Positions 15,791 to 25,025 of a stretch of DNA of 64,000 nucleotides are shown here, in pieces. The translations under genes and the position numbers were made by a program. The first letter of the stretch is position 1, and every line of letters starts with the position of its first letter. The DNA is taken from assembly GCF_001643235.1 (NCBI RefSeq), contig NZ_LQWY01000016.1, positions 62,001-126,000 of the forward strand. The letters are read 5' to 3'. The notes under the pieces are model-generated. The model worked only from the letters and a program-made list of their open reading frames with translations, was not told where the DNA came from and made no database searches. The DNA comes from Domibacillus aminovorans (GTDB lineage Bacteria > Bacillota > Bacilli > Bacillales > Domibacillaceae).

Positions 15791-16963
15791 ATGAATACTG
15801 AACAACAATCAAGCCGCATTGATTACGGTTTGTTTTTAATATTGTTTATGCTGTTCGTTGTTAGCTGCGTCGCGATTTACAGTGCACAGACGACCGGACA
15901 ATATGATACAAACTTTGTCGTCCGGCAAGTTGTCTGGTATGTGGTCGGCCTCGGGATTATTACGTTGTTTATCCGCTTTGACTCGGATCAATATCATGGC
16001 ATGTCATGGTATTTATATGGTATCGGGATTTTTCTATTAGTCTTCTTAATTATTGCACCGTCATCGATTGCACCGACGATTAACGGAGCCAAAAGCTGGT
16101 ATCGGTTTCCAGGGATTGGGCAAATTCAGCCATCCGAATTTTTTAAAATATTTCTCATTTTGACGTTATCGCGTGTTATGGTGAATCATCATGTGAAAAA
16201 TCCGATTAAGACCATGCAAAGTGATTTTATGCTGCTCGTAAAGCTCGGCGCGACGACAGCTGTACCGCTCCTGCTTATTATGCAGCAGCCCGATCTAGGG
16301 ACGTCGCTCGTGTTGATTGCCATTTTACTCGGGATGATTTTCGTCTCTGGCATTACGTGGCGTATTTTAGTACCGCTTTTTGGCAGTGCTACGGCATTGA
16401 TCACACTTATTTTTTATTTGATGCTTTGGCATCCGGCTATTTTAGAAAAATACCTCGGTGTCAAGCAATATCAGTTCGGGCGCATTTATGCGTGGCTTGA
16501 CCCGTATAACTATGAAAGTTCAACCGGCTTCCATTTAACAAGGTCATTGCTTGCGATTGGATCGGGTCAGACAATGGGAAAAGGATTTGGTTTCCGTGAA
16601 GTCTATTTACCGGAAAGCCATACGGATTTTATTTTCAGTATTATCGGGGAAGAGTACGGTTTTATCGGTGCGTCGCTCGTTGTCAGCTTATTTTTCGTGC
16701 TCATTTACCACATTACGAAACTCGCACTGGCGACGAAAGTGCCGTATTATTCGTATATGTGTGCCGGCGTGATCGCGATGATTACGTTCCATGCGTTTCA
16801 AAACATCGGCATGACGATTGGTTTACTGCCCATTACCGGTATCCCATTGCCATTTATTAGCTACGGAGGCAGTTCGCTTATGGGAAATATGTTTGCACTT
16901 GCGCTCGTTTTTTCCATTACCTTTAATGAACGTCATTACATGTTTTCATCAGATAATTCGTAA
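15791..16963 (+). CDS. rodA: SEDS-family peptidoglycan glycosyltransferase (RodA-like)
   Basis: This 390-residue integral membrane protein has ten hydrophobic segments, the size of B. subtilis RodA. SEDS signatures are visible: INGAKSWYRFPGIGQIQPSE, PESHTDFIFSIIGEEYG with the conserved Asp, and the C-terminal PITGIPLPFISYGGSS. RodA polymerises glycan strands from lipid II in the elongasome with a class B PBP. FtsW and SpoVE share these motifs, so the choice of RodA is a family-level judgement. The frame extends to 15656, but the ATG at 15791, with AGAGGA upstream, gives the normal length. Confidence 0.85.
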   Translation: MNTEQQSSRIDYGLFLILFMLFVVSCVAIYSAQTTGQYDTNFVVRQVVWYVVGLGIITLFIRFDSDQYHGMSWYLYGIGIFLLVFLIIAPSSIAPTINGAKSWYRFPGIGQIQPSEFFKIFLILTLSRVMVNHHVKNPIKTMQSDFMLLVKLGATTAVPLLLIMQQPDLGTSLVLIAILLGMIFVSGITWRILVPLFGSATALITLIFYLMLWHPAILEKYLGVKQYQFGRIYAWLDPYNYESSTGFHLTRSLLAIGSGQTMGKGFGFREVYLPESHTDFIFSIIGEEYGFIGASLVVSLFFVLIYHITKLALATKVPYYSYMCAGVIAMITFHAFQNIGMTIGLLPITGIPLPFISYGGSSLMGNMFALALVFSITFNERHYMFSSDNS

Positions 16964-16988
16964 CCCGCCATCTGTGCGGGTTTTTTTT
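16962..16988 (+). terminator. Terminator overlapping the rodA stop codon
   Basis: A 7-bp stem (16962-16968 with 16976-16982) is followed by eight T. It begins within the TAA stop codon. Confidence 0.85.
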
Positions 16989-17050
16989 GCTTTCCGGGGA
17001 TGCAGTAGAGGATTATAATGGAAAGAAGAAATGCGAATGGGGGAGCTAGG

Positions 17051-19915
17051 ATGGAAGTTTTGTCGAATTCAGGCATTCGACGTCGTTATTTGCGCGTGGC
17101 GTTGTCGCTGCTTTTCGTTTTCGTTCTTGTTGGAACGGGAGCCTATTTTTATATGCAAAATAGGCAAGATGAAATGATAGAAAAGCGTGAGCAACTCTAT
17201 AACAAACAGATTGTTTTAGAAGATTTACGCGATACTTTGAATGATCTGTTTTTCCGGGCACGCGGTTATTACGCTTTTCAGAATGAGCGTGAACGAACGC
17301 GCGTTTATGAGGATATAGAACAAGTAAAAGAAACACTAAAACAGTTAGAAGAATGGAAACTTACATCGCAGGAAAAGCAGCTGACAAAGGAATTGGCTGA
17401 TTTTTTTGTCACGTTCGAAAATGAGACGTTTCCGGCGGGTATTGCGTTTGTTGAAGCGAATAATTACGAAGGGCTGCGCGAGCTTTCAAACAGCGGAGTG
17501 ACGGATTCGGTCAATCAGTATATGGCTTATGTAAAAGAATATAAAGTAAATATTGATAATGAACTTGAGCAGCTGTCAGCAGACATGCTGAGGCAATCCA
17601 ATCAGTTTACCGTTGCCATGATGGGCTTTGTTGTCCTATTGTTTGCCCTTATATCTTTCATTATTTGGCGTACGATCAATGACATTGTCAAGCCACTTGA
17701 ACACATGCGACGTGTGGCGGATAATTTTGCTGATGGAAAAAGTTTCTCACTGCTCCCACTAAATCGGAACGATGAGATTGGGGTTTTAGCTTCTTCCTTT
17801 GCGACGATGATTTATACGATTCAAGATAAAGAAGAAGAGCTCACCGCCCAAAACGAAGAATTAATGATGCAGCAAGATGAGCTGCAGGAGCGGCAGTTGA
17901 AAATGGAGGAATCACTTAAGGAGACAGAGCAAACAAAAGAGCGGCTCGAACGTTACAACGAGCTTAATCATGTACTGTCTTTTTCACTTGATAAGCAAGA
18001 ACTGACCGATTCCGTCCTTCGTTATTTTGATGAGGTGTATGAGATCGATCTCGGGCTGTTCTGGCTGCGAGAAAGCGGCGAGCACGCATTAAAAGGCTTT
18101 ACGGCTGTTATGTTCAATGACTTTATGGAGAACCGTATCGACTATGTAGATCGACGATTGGAAGAAACACCTTATTTTACAGTGAAAAGGGAAGCTGTAC
18201 ATGAAAAAGGACTTGCGGAGGAGAATGTGTATGTACACGATTATTTCTCAAGTATAAGAAATCCAGCTGGCGGAGTTATCGCTTTATTTGGATGCTCAAG
18301 AATTGGCCGTTATTTTTCCGATAAGGAGCAGGAAGATTTATATGGGCTGTTAAACCGTGTTTATTTGGCGATTGAACGTATTCAGCTTTATGAACAGGCG
18401 GTACGAGAGCGGACATTGAATGAAAGTATCGTCAATAATATTCATGAAGGCATTCAGTTTATTTCCTACGAAGGAGACATGGTGCAGCATAACAAAGCTC
18501 TTTATGAATTAATTGACTTCGGTGTGATGACGGAAGAGACGCTCGTTTTAAGAGAGGAATGGCTGGATACTTTTACGAAGAAAACAGAAAATCCGGAAGA
18601 GCTCCGGGCATTCTTTGAAGGTTGTTTGGCAGATCAATCAGATGAATTGCGTCACTTTTCTTATGTTATTCATGGGAGTAAAGAGCGTGTGATTGATGTA
18701 TACAGTACATCTACTATGTTAGATGGAGAGAAGACGGGAACTATTTTCGTACACCGGGACATTACGCAAGAACATGAAGTGGATAAGATGAAGACAGAGC
18801 TTGTCAGCACAGTAAGCCATGAACTGCGTACGCCGTTATCGAGTGTGCTAGGGTTTACGGAATTACTGATGACAAAGGAACTAAAGCCGCTAAAGCAAAA
18901 GCGTTATTTGGAGACGATATATAAAGAAGCGCAACGATTGACGAACTTAATTAATGATTTTCTAGATTTGCAGCGGATGGAAGCAGGCAGCCAAGTGTAT
19001 AGCATGTCTGCGGTTAAAATGAATGAAGTGGCTGTTGAAACAACAGCACAGTTCCGATCAAAAACAGCCCACGATTTTACGATTGTAGATGAAGCTGCTG
19101 ATGTAACGGTTTATGCAGACCGGGAACGGATCATCCAAGTGATGACAAATGTCATGAGCAACGCGGTGAAATTTTCACCAGAAGGCGGGCAAGTGACCAT
19201 TTTGCTGAAAAATGAACAAGACCATTTAGCGGTATTTGTCCGCGATCAGGGGATTGGCATTCCCGCAGAGGAAGTCTCGAAGTTATTCACAAAATTTCAG
19301 CGTATTGACAATAGTGCTAGCCGAAAAATTGGCGGAACGGGCCTCGGGCTTGCCATTTGTCGTGAAATTGTTGAAAAGCATGGCGGGAAAATATCAATCG
19401 AATCGGATGAAGGGAAAGGAACAACAGTCAAGTTTACTATACCGCTCGCTCATCCGAATAAAAATGAAGCCATTGCACAGGAAACACCGGAAGGACGCAA
19501 TATAGTGATGCTTGTAGAAGACGATACGAGTCTTGCGATGCTTCTTTCAGAAGAATTAAAAATGAAAGGATTCGCAGTTATCTATCATTCAAGTCCCAAA
19601 TCAGCATTTGAAGAAGCGAAGCAGAGACCGCTTATCGGAATTGTGATTGATATTATGCTTGGAGAAGAACTGGATGGCTGGGATCTTGTTAACATGTTGA
19701 AAAAAGATGACCGAACGAGGAATCTTCCGATTATCATCTCATCGGCGCTTGATCGGGCGGATGAAAAAATGCACACATACGGCATTGAACATTATTTGAC
19801 GAAACCGTATCCGCCTAATCGACTTTCAGAAACGGTGTTAGGCTTTTTACATACACCGGTTCAAGACGGGAGAATTTTGTATCCAGACGAGGAACAAGGT
19901 GGTGCCGATCATTAA
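17051..19915 (+). CDS. Hybrid sensor histidine kinase with CHASE3-like input and C-terminal receiver
   Basis: About 954 residues. A transmembrane helix (15-37), a four-helix CHASE3-like extracytoplasmic domain (about 40-175), a second helix and a HAMP domain come first. A long coiled coil (about 245-300), a GAF-like region (310-450) and a PAS-like region (460-575) follow. Then come HisKA with His590 in VSHELRTP, a GHKL ATPase with QVMTNVMSNAVKF and DQGIGIP boxes, and a receiver with phosphoacceptor Asp867 in IDIML. The start is set by GGGGGAG five bases before ATG 17051. It overlaps the next gene by 17 bases and faces the response regulator/GT2 operon, so it is the likely input to that phosphorelay. 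Confidence 0.9.
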   Translation: MEVLSNSGIRRRYLRVALSLLFVFVLVGTGAYFYMQNRQDEMIEKREQLYNKQIVLEDLRDTLNDLFFRARGYYAFQNERERTRVYEDIEQVKETLKQLEEWKLTSQEKQLTKELADFFVTFENETFPAGIAFVEANNYEGLRELSNSGVTDSVNQYMAYVKEYKVNIDNELEQLSADMLRQSNQFTVAMMGFVVLLFALISFIIWRTINDIVKPLEHMRRVADNFADGKSFSLLPLNRNDEIGVLASSFATMIYTIQDKEEELTAQNEELMMQQDELQERQLKMEESLKETEQTKERLERYNELNHVLSFSLDKQELTDSVLRYFDEVYEIDLGLFWLRESGEHALKGFTAVMFNDFMENRIDYVDRRLEETPYFTVKREAVHEKGLAEENVYVHDYFSSIRNPAGGVIALFGCSRIGRYFSDKEQEDLYGLLNRVYLAIERIQLYEQAVRERTLNESIVNNIHEGIQFISYEGDMVQHNKALYELIDFGVMTEETLVLREEWLDTFTKKTENPEELRAFFEGCLADQSDELRHFSYVIHGSKERVIDVYSTSTMLDGEKTGTIFVHRDITQEHEVDKMKTELVSTVSHELRTPLSSVLGFTELLMTKELKPLKQKRYLETIYKEAQRLTNLINDFLDLQRMEAGSQVYSMSAVKMNEVAVETTAQFRSKTAHDFTIVDEAADVTVYADRERIIQVMTNVMSNAVKFSPEGGQVTILLKNEQDHLAVFVRDQGIGIPAEEVSKLFTKFQRIDNSASRKIGGTGLGLAICREIVEKHGGKISIESDEGKGTTVKFTIPLAHPNKNEAIAQETPEGRNIVMLVEDDTSLAMLLSEELKMKGFAVIYHSSPKSAFEEAKQRPLIGIVIDIMLGEELDGWDLVNMLKKDDRTRNLPIIISSALDRADEKMHTYGIEHYLTKPYPPNRLSETVLGFLHTPVQDGRILYPDEEQGGADH

Positions 19916-22900
19916 AAAATATGTTTTGATACTGATTGGGCTGCTTGTCATCGTGCTAATCCCATGCATCATTTGGGGTTTTATTCCAAAACATGAAGGA
20001 GACATCGTCATACTTGATAAAACAGTCCCGACAGTAGACCGCCGGGAGCATCGCGGTCTATCGTGGCTTCTGAATCATTACCGGTACACGGGTGCAGGCG
20101 ATGAAAATGATTATTACGGTTATGTACCTGAAAAAAAAGAAGCAAGGCCGCTGCCAGATGATCTAGGCGATACAAAATACATTTATGTGGCAGATACGTA
20201 TGGTGTTTATGACGAAAGTGGAGAGCGGCCGAGGTTAGTTTATGGCGGTCTGCAAGCAGAAGAATGGAATACGATTAAACAGCATATATCAAAAAAAGAG
20301 ACGACTCTTATCATGGAGTTTAATACGCTTGCCTCGCCGACTTCAAAAGATGTGCAGAAAGATGCCGCAGCATTCCTTCATGTGCAGCCGACTGGGTGGA
20401 CAGGCCGTTGGTTTGATCATTTAAAAAAAGACAATCCAGAAATAAATGCGTCACTTGTCGATCAATATGAAGCGAGTGGACACGAGTGGACATTTGAAGG
20501 AAGCGGATTTGTTCTCGTTCATGAAGAGGATGCGAGAGTCATTGTTTTATCAGATGAAGCGGGTGATGTATTAGGAGAAGGTATTTCACTTTCCTTTACA
20601 GAGAACGGAGAAGCTATGACCGGTTTAAAAGAAAGTGCTGCGTACAGGTACTGGTTTGATATTACGGCACCTGTTTATCCGGAAGAAGTAATAGCAAATT
20701 ACGAATGGGCTTTGTCAACAGCCGGACGTGAGAAGCTGAATGAGACGGGAATACCAGTCTCATTTCCAGCAGCTGTACATCATACGAATGGGTCTTCTCA
20801 TATTTTTTATTTTGCTGGTGATTATGCAGATATTCAAAGTGTCTCATCTGTTCACCGGTACGCTGGTTTTGCAAAAATGCGTGCCGCTTTGACACCGGCT
20901 TCTGTTTATCCGGATGAAGCGTTTTATTGGAAAACATATGTGCCAATGATGAAGGCCATTATGGAACTTCAAGCACCAGAGGCACCAGATAAACAGGAAA
21001 TGGCCAAAGAAAATGGACTTTCATATATATCAAAAGTCAATGGAGATCGATTCGAGGTGTACCGTGATGGGAAATGGGTATCCCTCCCGATTAAAGGTGT
21101 GAATCTTGGCATGGGCAAACCGGGGGCATTCCCTGGAGAAGCAGCAATTACGGAAGAAGAATATTATCGCTGGCTTACGAAAATCGGCGAAATGAACGCG
21201 AATACGATTCGTATTTATACGATTCACCCGCCTGGTTTTTATAACGCATTAAAGCGTTATAATGAAGAGCACTCTGACAAGCCTATTTATCTTTTTCATG
21301 GCGTCTGGATTGATGAAGGGCCGCTTGAAGAAACACTTGATGCCTTTACGCCTGAGATTACCGAAACATTCCAAAAGGAAATGAAAACCATTGCTGATGT
21401 AATCCATGGCCGGGCTAATCTCCCTAAAAAGGTTGGACATTCATCAGGCACTTACCGATCCAATGTATCCCCATATGTCATTGGCTGGATTATTGGAATC
21501 GAGTGGTATCCATATATGGTAGACAATATGGACAAAAAGCATACCGGTATGGCTGATTATAATGGCCGATTTATGAAAACGGAAAACGCGAATCCAATGG
21601 AAATTTGGCTCGCCCGTCAAATGGATCTTTTAATGGGGTATGAAGCGGATACATATGGATGGACACGACCGATGAGCTTTACAAACTGGGTCACGACGGA
21701 CTTGCTTGATCATCCAGCAGAGCCGAGTGAACAAGAAGACCTTGCCTCAGTTGATCCGAATAAAATAATAGAAAAGCAAGGACCAGGCATGTATGCGTCG
21801 TACCATGTATATCCGTATTATCCTGATTTCTTAAATTTAGATGAAAAATATACAAAATATAAAGATCATCGAGGCGAGAATAACAACTATGCAGGATATT
21901 TGCATGACTTACGAGCAGCACACGATATGCCGGTTTTAATTGCCGAGTTTGGTATTCCAGGCTCGCGCGGTATGGCACATCGAAATACATATGGCTGGAA
22001 TCAAGGGTTTATAAGCGAAAAGCAGCAAGGGAATATGCTCGTTCGTCTGTACGATGATATTCTTGAAGAAGGGATGATGGGCGGGCTTGTATTCACGTGG
22101 CAAGATGAATGGTTTAAACGGACTTGGAATACGATGGAACTTGATGACCCCGACCGGCGCCCGTATTGGTCAAACACGGAGACAAATGAACAACAGTTCG
22201 GATTGATGAGTTTCGATCGATTAAAGGTTAAAACAGATGGCAAAACAGAGGACTGGAAAGACGAGACACCACTGTATGAAGAAGAAAATCAGTCATTGAA
22301 CAAATTGTTTGTCACGCATGATGAACGGCATTTATATGTACGGATGGATGTAAAGGATGCGTTCAACGGGCGGACGCCGATGCTTTTCTTCGACGTAAAT
22401 CCACTGATCGGCAGCAAAAATCCACGTGTTGCGAACGGTGTGTCATTTAATGAATCAAATGCAGATTATGTTGTAAAGTTTGATGGCAAAGAAAGTGGTC
22501 AATTGCTCGTAGATGCCTATTATGACATTTTCTTGTATCAATATGGATTTAAACTTCATATGATGGAGCCCAAACCTGCGCAGCCCGTTAATAACGGTGG
22601 TGTGTTTAATCCGATCCGGTTTGCATTGAACAAAGAAATGATCCGGCCAGATACGAATGAAACTCTTCCATTTGAGTACTATGAAACAGGTAAACTGCGT
22701 TTTGGTAACAGTAATCCGGAAGCGAAGGAGTATGACTCACTCGCAGATTACTATTACGATGAACAGAATGGCGTGTTTGAAATTCGGATTCCATGGCTAC
22801 TATTGAACGTGAAAGATCCAAGTACGCTGCTTGCAGCCGGCGACTTATTCAAAGTCGGGATGAATGCAGAAGAAACGATAAAAGGGATTGGAGTCTCGGC

Positions 22901-23072
22901 TGCCTTAATTGAAGACGATGGAACGATTCAAACATTGCCAAAGTCCTCTAACGGTGTCATTAAAAATGTGGAAACGTACATGTGGACGAAATGGAACGAA
23001 CCGCAGTATATAGAGCGGCTGAAACAATCCTATAACATGATAAAAAAACGATTTGGGATTGAAGATAAATAA
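19899..23072 (+). CDS. Membrane-anchored clan GH-A-like glycosidase of unknown specificity
   Basis: This 1057-residue protein has an N-terminal membrane anchor (residues 6-27) and the rest outside the cell. Residues about 35-375 form an uncharacterised domain. Residues about 380-760 look like a TIM barrel with candidate acid/base Glu535 in GIEWYP and nucleophile Glu683 in LIAEFG, 148 residues apart as in clan GH-A. A C-terminal beta-rich region (about 795-1020, VTHDERHLYVRMDV) resembles a carbohydrate-binding or DOMON-like module. The start is GTG with GAGGAAC upstream, overlapping the kinase gene. Next to a processive glycosyltransferase it probably trims, remodels or releases an exopolysaccharide. 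No exact family was recognised. Confidence 0.65.
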   Translation: MVPIIKKYVLILIGLLVIVLIPCIIWGFIPKHEGDIVILDKTVPTVDRREHRGLSWLLNHYRYTGAGDENDYYGYVPEKKEARPLPDDLGDTKYIYVADTYGVYDESGERPRLVYGGLQAEEWNTIKQHISKKETTLIMEFNTLASPTSKDVQKDAAAFLHVQPTGWTGRWFDHLKKDNPEINASLVDQYEASGHEWTFEGSGFVLVHEEDARVIVLSDEAGDVLGEGISLSFTENGEAMTGLKESAAYRYWFDITAPVYPEEVIANYEWALSTAGREKLNETGIPVSFPAAVHHTNGSSHIFYFAGDYADIQSVSSVHRYAGFAKMRAALTPASVYPDEAFYWKTYVPMMKAIMELQAPEAPDKQEMAKENGLSYISKVNGDRFEVYRDGKWVSLPIKGVNLGMGKPGAFPGEAAITEEEYYRWLTKIGEMNANTIRIYTIHPPGFYNALKRYNEEHSDKPIYLFHGVWIDEGPLEETLDAFTPEITETFQKEMKTIADVIHGRANLPKKVGHSSGTYRSNVSPYVIGWIIGIEWYPYMVDNMDKKHTGMADYNGRFMKTENANPMEIWLARQMDLLMGYEADTYGWTRPMSFTNWVTTDLLDHPAEPSEQEDLASVDPNKIIEKQGPGMYASYHVYPYYPDFLNLDEKYTKYKDHRGENNNYAGYLHDLRAAHDMPVLIAEFGIPGSRGMAHRNTYGWNQGFISEKQQGNMLVRLYDDILEEGMMGGLVFTWQDEWFKRTWNTMELDDPDRRPYWSNTETNEQQFGLMSFDRLKVKTDGKTEDWKDETPLYEEENQSLNKLFVTHDERHLYVRMDVKDAFNGRTPMLFFDVNPLIGSKNPRVANGVSFNESNADYVVKFDGKESGQLLVDAYYDIFLYQYGFKLHMMEPKPAQPVNNGGVFNPIRFALNKEMIRPDTNETLPFEYYETGKLRFGNSNPEAKEYDSLADYYYDEQNGVFEIRIPWLLLNVKDPSTLLAAGDLFKVGMNAEETIKGIGVSAALIEDDGTIQTLPKSSNGVIKNVETYMWTKWNEPQYIERLKQSYNMIKKRFGIEDK

Positions 23073-23185
23073 AAAAGAGGTTATCTTAGAAGAAAAAAGA
23101 ATGGCGGGATTCGCATGTCTGTCGGCGAGATGTGTCATTAATTAGGGATTATCCTGCCACTAGACGTTATGTTTTAAAAAAGGGA

Positions 23186-23226
23186 AAGGAGCTGTCTCAA
23201 CATACATACTGTTGAGACAGCTCCTT
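23186..23226. terminator. Bidirectional hairpin between the two converging exopolysaccharide units
   Basis: A perfect 17-bp stem (23186-23202 with 23210-23226, 7-base loop) is flanked by TTTTAAAAAA on one side and TTCTTTAT on the other. It separates the glycosidase gene from the response regulator gene. A shorter imperfect inverted repeat lies at about 23103-23158. Confidence 0.8.
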
Positions 23227-23228
23227 CT

Positions 23229-23594
23229 TTATGATTCAAGTATACTTTCAACGAGGTTTAGCAAATCCATCGGGCTGAATGGTTTTGACATAAAGTATTC
23301 AGCACCATTTTGCATCGCTCGCTCGCGATCAGTTTCCTGCGCTTTCGCTGTCAGCATTAAGACAGGGATATGAAAGGATGCAAGCTGCAGTTGTTCAAGT
23401 ACTTCCATGCCGGTTAAATGAGGCATCATGTAATCAAGAATCACGAGATCGTACGAACCATTCAATATTTTATCCAGTGCTTCACGTCCGTCTTCTGCTT
23501 CATCGATTTCAAACCCCAAATCGGAATCTTCGAGCGTATCCTCAATAAGCATCCGCAGTATGTCTTCATCATCCGCAATTAAAATCTTTTTCAT
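23229..23594 (-). CDS. Single-domain (CheY-like) response regulator
   Basis: A 121-residue stand-alone receiver. The acidic pair DDE (8-10), phosphoacceptor Asp54 in VILDYMMP, the conserved Thr in MLTAK and Lys in MSKPF are all present. There is no output domain, so it should act by protein contact or as a phosphate shuttle. It is the last gene of a four-gene minus-strand operon, 21 bases after the glycosyltransferase gene. The receiver-containing kinase and the Hpt domain of the diguanylate cyclase nearby are its obvious phosphorelay partners. Confidence 0.9.
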   Translation of the reverse strand: MKKILIADDEDILRMLIEDTLEDSDLGFEIDEAEDGREALDKILNGSYDLVILDYMMPHLTGMEVLEQLQLASFHIPVLMLTAKAQETDRERAMQNGAEYFMSKPFSPMDLLNLVESILES

Positions 23595-23615
23595 CTAATA
23601 CCGCCCCTTTCTTTA

Positions 23616-25025
23616 TTAGCTTGAAATTCCTTTCCGTTTCATGTCGCCCCAGTGCTGCTTTTTACGCACGGTTGCAAATAATCCTTCCACACGCCAAATA
23701 ATCATTAACGGCCGGTACCAGAAAGTTTCCGATAGTGCCCATAAATAAAGTGTAATCAAATCTGAGACATTTGGATATTTGCCAAGTGTTAATTCTTCAA
23801 GTAAAACGGCAAGTGCTGAAATGAGCGACCCATAGGAAATCGTGACGAGAAACATAATACCGGCAATTTTCGGATCGACAAGTGAAAAGAACAACCCGCC
23901 GACAATGATAAAATAACCGGCCAATTCAAACACTGCACCTAAAAGTTCGACAAATAAAAAATATGGCATAGAGAGAAGTCCGATCGACCGATATGTTGGA
24001 TTGAACAACATTTTTTTATGAAGGAACAGTGTCTCTGTCAAGCCGCGCTGCCAGCGAATCCGCTGTGAGCGCAGCACGGAGAGAGAATCGGGAGCTTCTG
24101 TCCAGCATACAGGATCCGGAATATATTCAATTCGCTCATTTGACTTTTCTTCCTGTAAAATGCGATGAAGGCGGACAACGAGTTCCATATCTTCACCGAC
24201 TGTTTTTTTATTGTACCCGCCGGCTTGGATGACTCTTTCTTTGTTAAAGAGGCCAAATGCACCCGAGACAATGAGTAAAATATTCATTCGGCTGAAGCCG
24301 ATGCGTCCAATTAAGAACGCCCGAAAATACTCAATGATTTGCATGAGCACAACCGGACTGCGCGGCAGAATAATTTGCTCTACTTTACTGCGAGAAATAA
24401 CGGAACCATTCGCAATACGGACAGAGCCGCCAGTTACGATCACCTCGCCATTTGAGTCGATAATAGGCTTCATTGATTTTAAAAGTGCATCTTGTTCAAG
24501 GATGGAGTCGCCATCAATTGCACAAAAGTAAGGATAAGTGGACAAATTAATACCCGCATTCAGTGCATCTGCTTTGCCGCCATTTGCTTTTTTAATAAGA
24601 CGAATGTATGGAAATAAATCAGATTGGTAGCTTGCTAAAACTTGTTCGGTCTCCAAATATTTTCTAAGTGCGAAAGGCACTTCTTTCATTTGAAATTCTT
24701 GGATCATTTTTTCCGCTGTCGCATCTTTTGATCCGTCATCGATGACGATGATTTCGAACTGGGGATATTCAAGCGCAAGCAGCGACCGTACGGTGCTGAC
24801 AACACCAACTTCCTCGTTATAAGCGGGAACGAGCACAGAAACAGGAAAAGTATGTTCATTAACAGCTAAATTCTTAACCGATTCTCGTTTATCAATTTGG
24901 CCTTCATACCATACTTTGCGCAGAGCAATTAAAAAAAGAATAACGTAACTTAAACTGGAGAAAACCATATAAGCTATAACGAGCCATGATAGCAGAAGAA
25001 AAAAAGAAAGGCCAGAATCCATCAC
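23616..25025 (-). CDS. Processive family 2 glycosyltransferase (exopolysaccharide synthase)
   Basis: This 469-residue membrane protein has one N-terminal and three or four C-terminal hydrophobic segments around a cytoplasmic GT-A domain. The catalytic series of processive synthases is complete: VPAYNEE, VIDDGSKD, AIDGDS, VGEDMEL and QRIRWQRG (the QxxRW motif of cellulose, hyaluronan and poly-N-acetylglucosamine synthases). No PilZ domain is attached. It overlaps the HEAT-repeat gene by four bases. The family suggests polymerisation of a beta-linked polysaccharide with simultaneous export; the sugar cannot be predicted. Confidence 0.88.
   Translation of the reverse strand: MMDSGLSFFLLLSWLVIAYMVFSSLSYVILFLIALRKVWYEGQIDKRESVKNLAVNEHTFPVSVLVPAYNEEVGVVSTVRSLLALEYPQFEIIVIDDGSKDATAEKMIQEFQMKEVPFALRKYLETEQVLASYQSDLFPYIRLIKKANGGKADALNAGINLSTYPYFCAIDGDSILEQDALLKSMKPIIDSNGEVIVTGGSVRIANGSVISRSKVEQIILPRSPVVLMQIIEYFRAFLIGRIGFSRMNILLIVSGAFGLFNKERVIQAGGYNKKTVGEDMELVVRLHRILQEEKSNERIEYIPDPVCWTEAPDSLSVLRSQRIRWQRGLTETLFLHKKMLFNPTYRSIGLLSMPYFLFVELLGAVFELAGYFIIVGGLFFSLVDPKIAGIMFLVTISYGSLISALAVLLEELTLGKYPNVSDLITLYLWALSETFWYRPLMIIWRVEGLFATVRKKQHWGDMKRKGISS

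Noticed and set aside
23186-23226. Inverted repeat considered as an insertion sequence end
   Set aside because: The arms are adjacent (7-base loop), no transposase or target duplication is present, and the position between converging genes suits a terminator.
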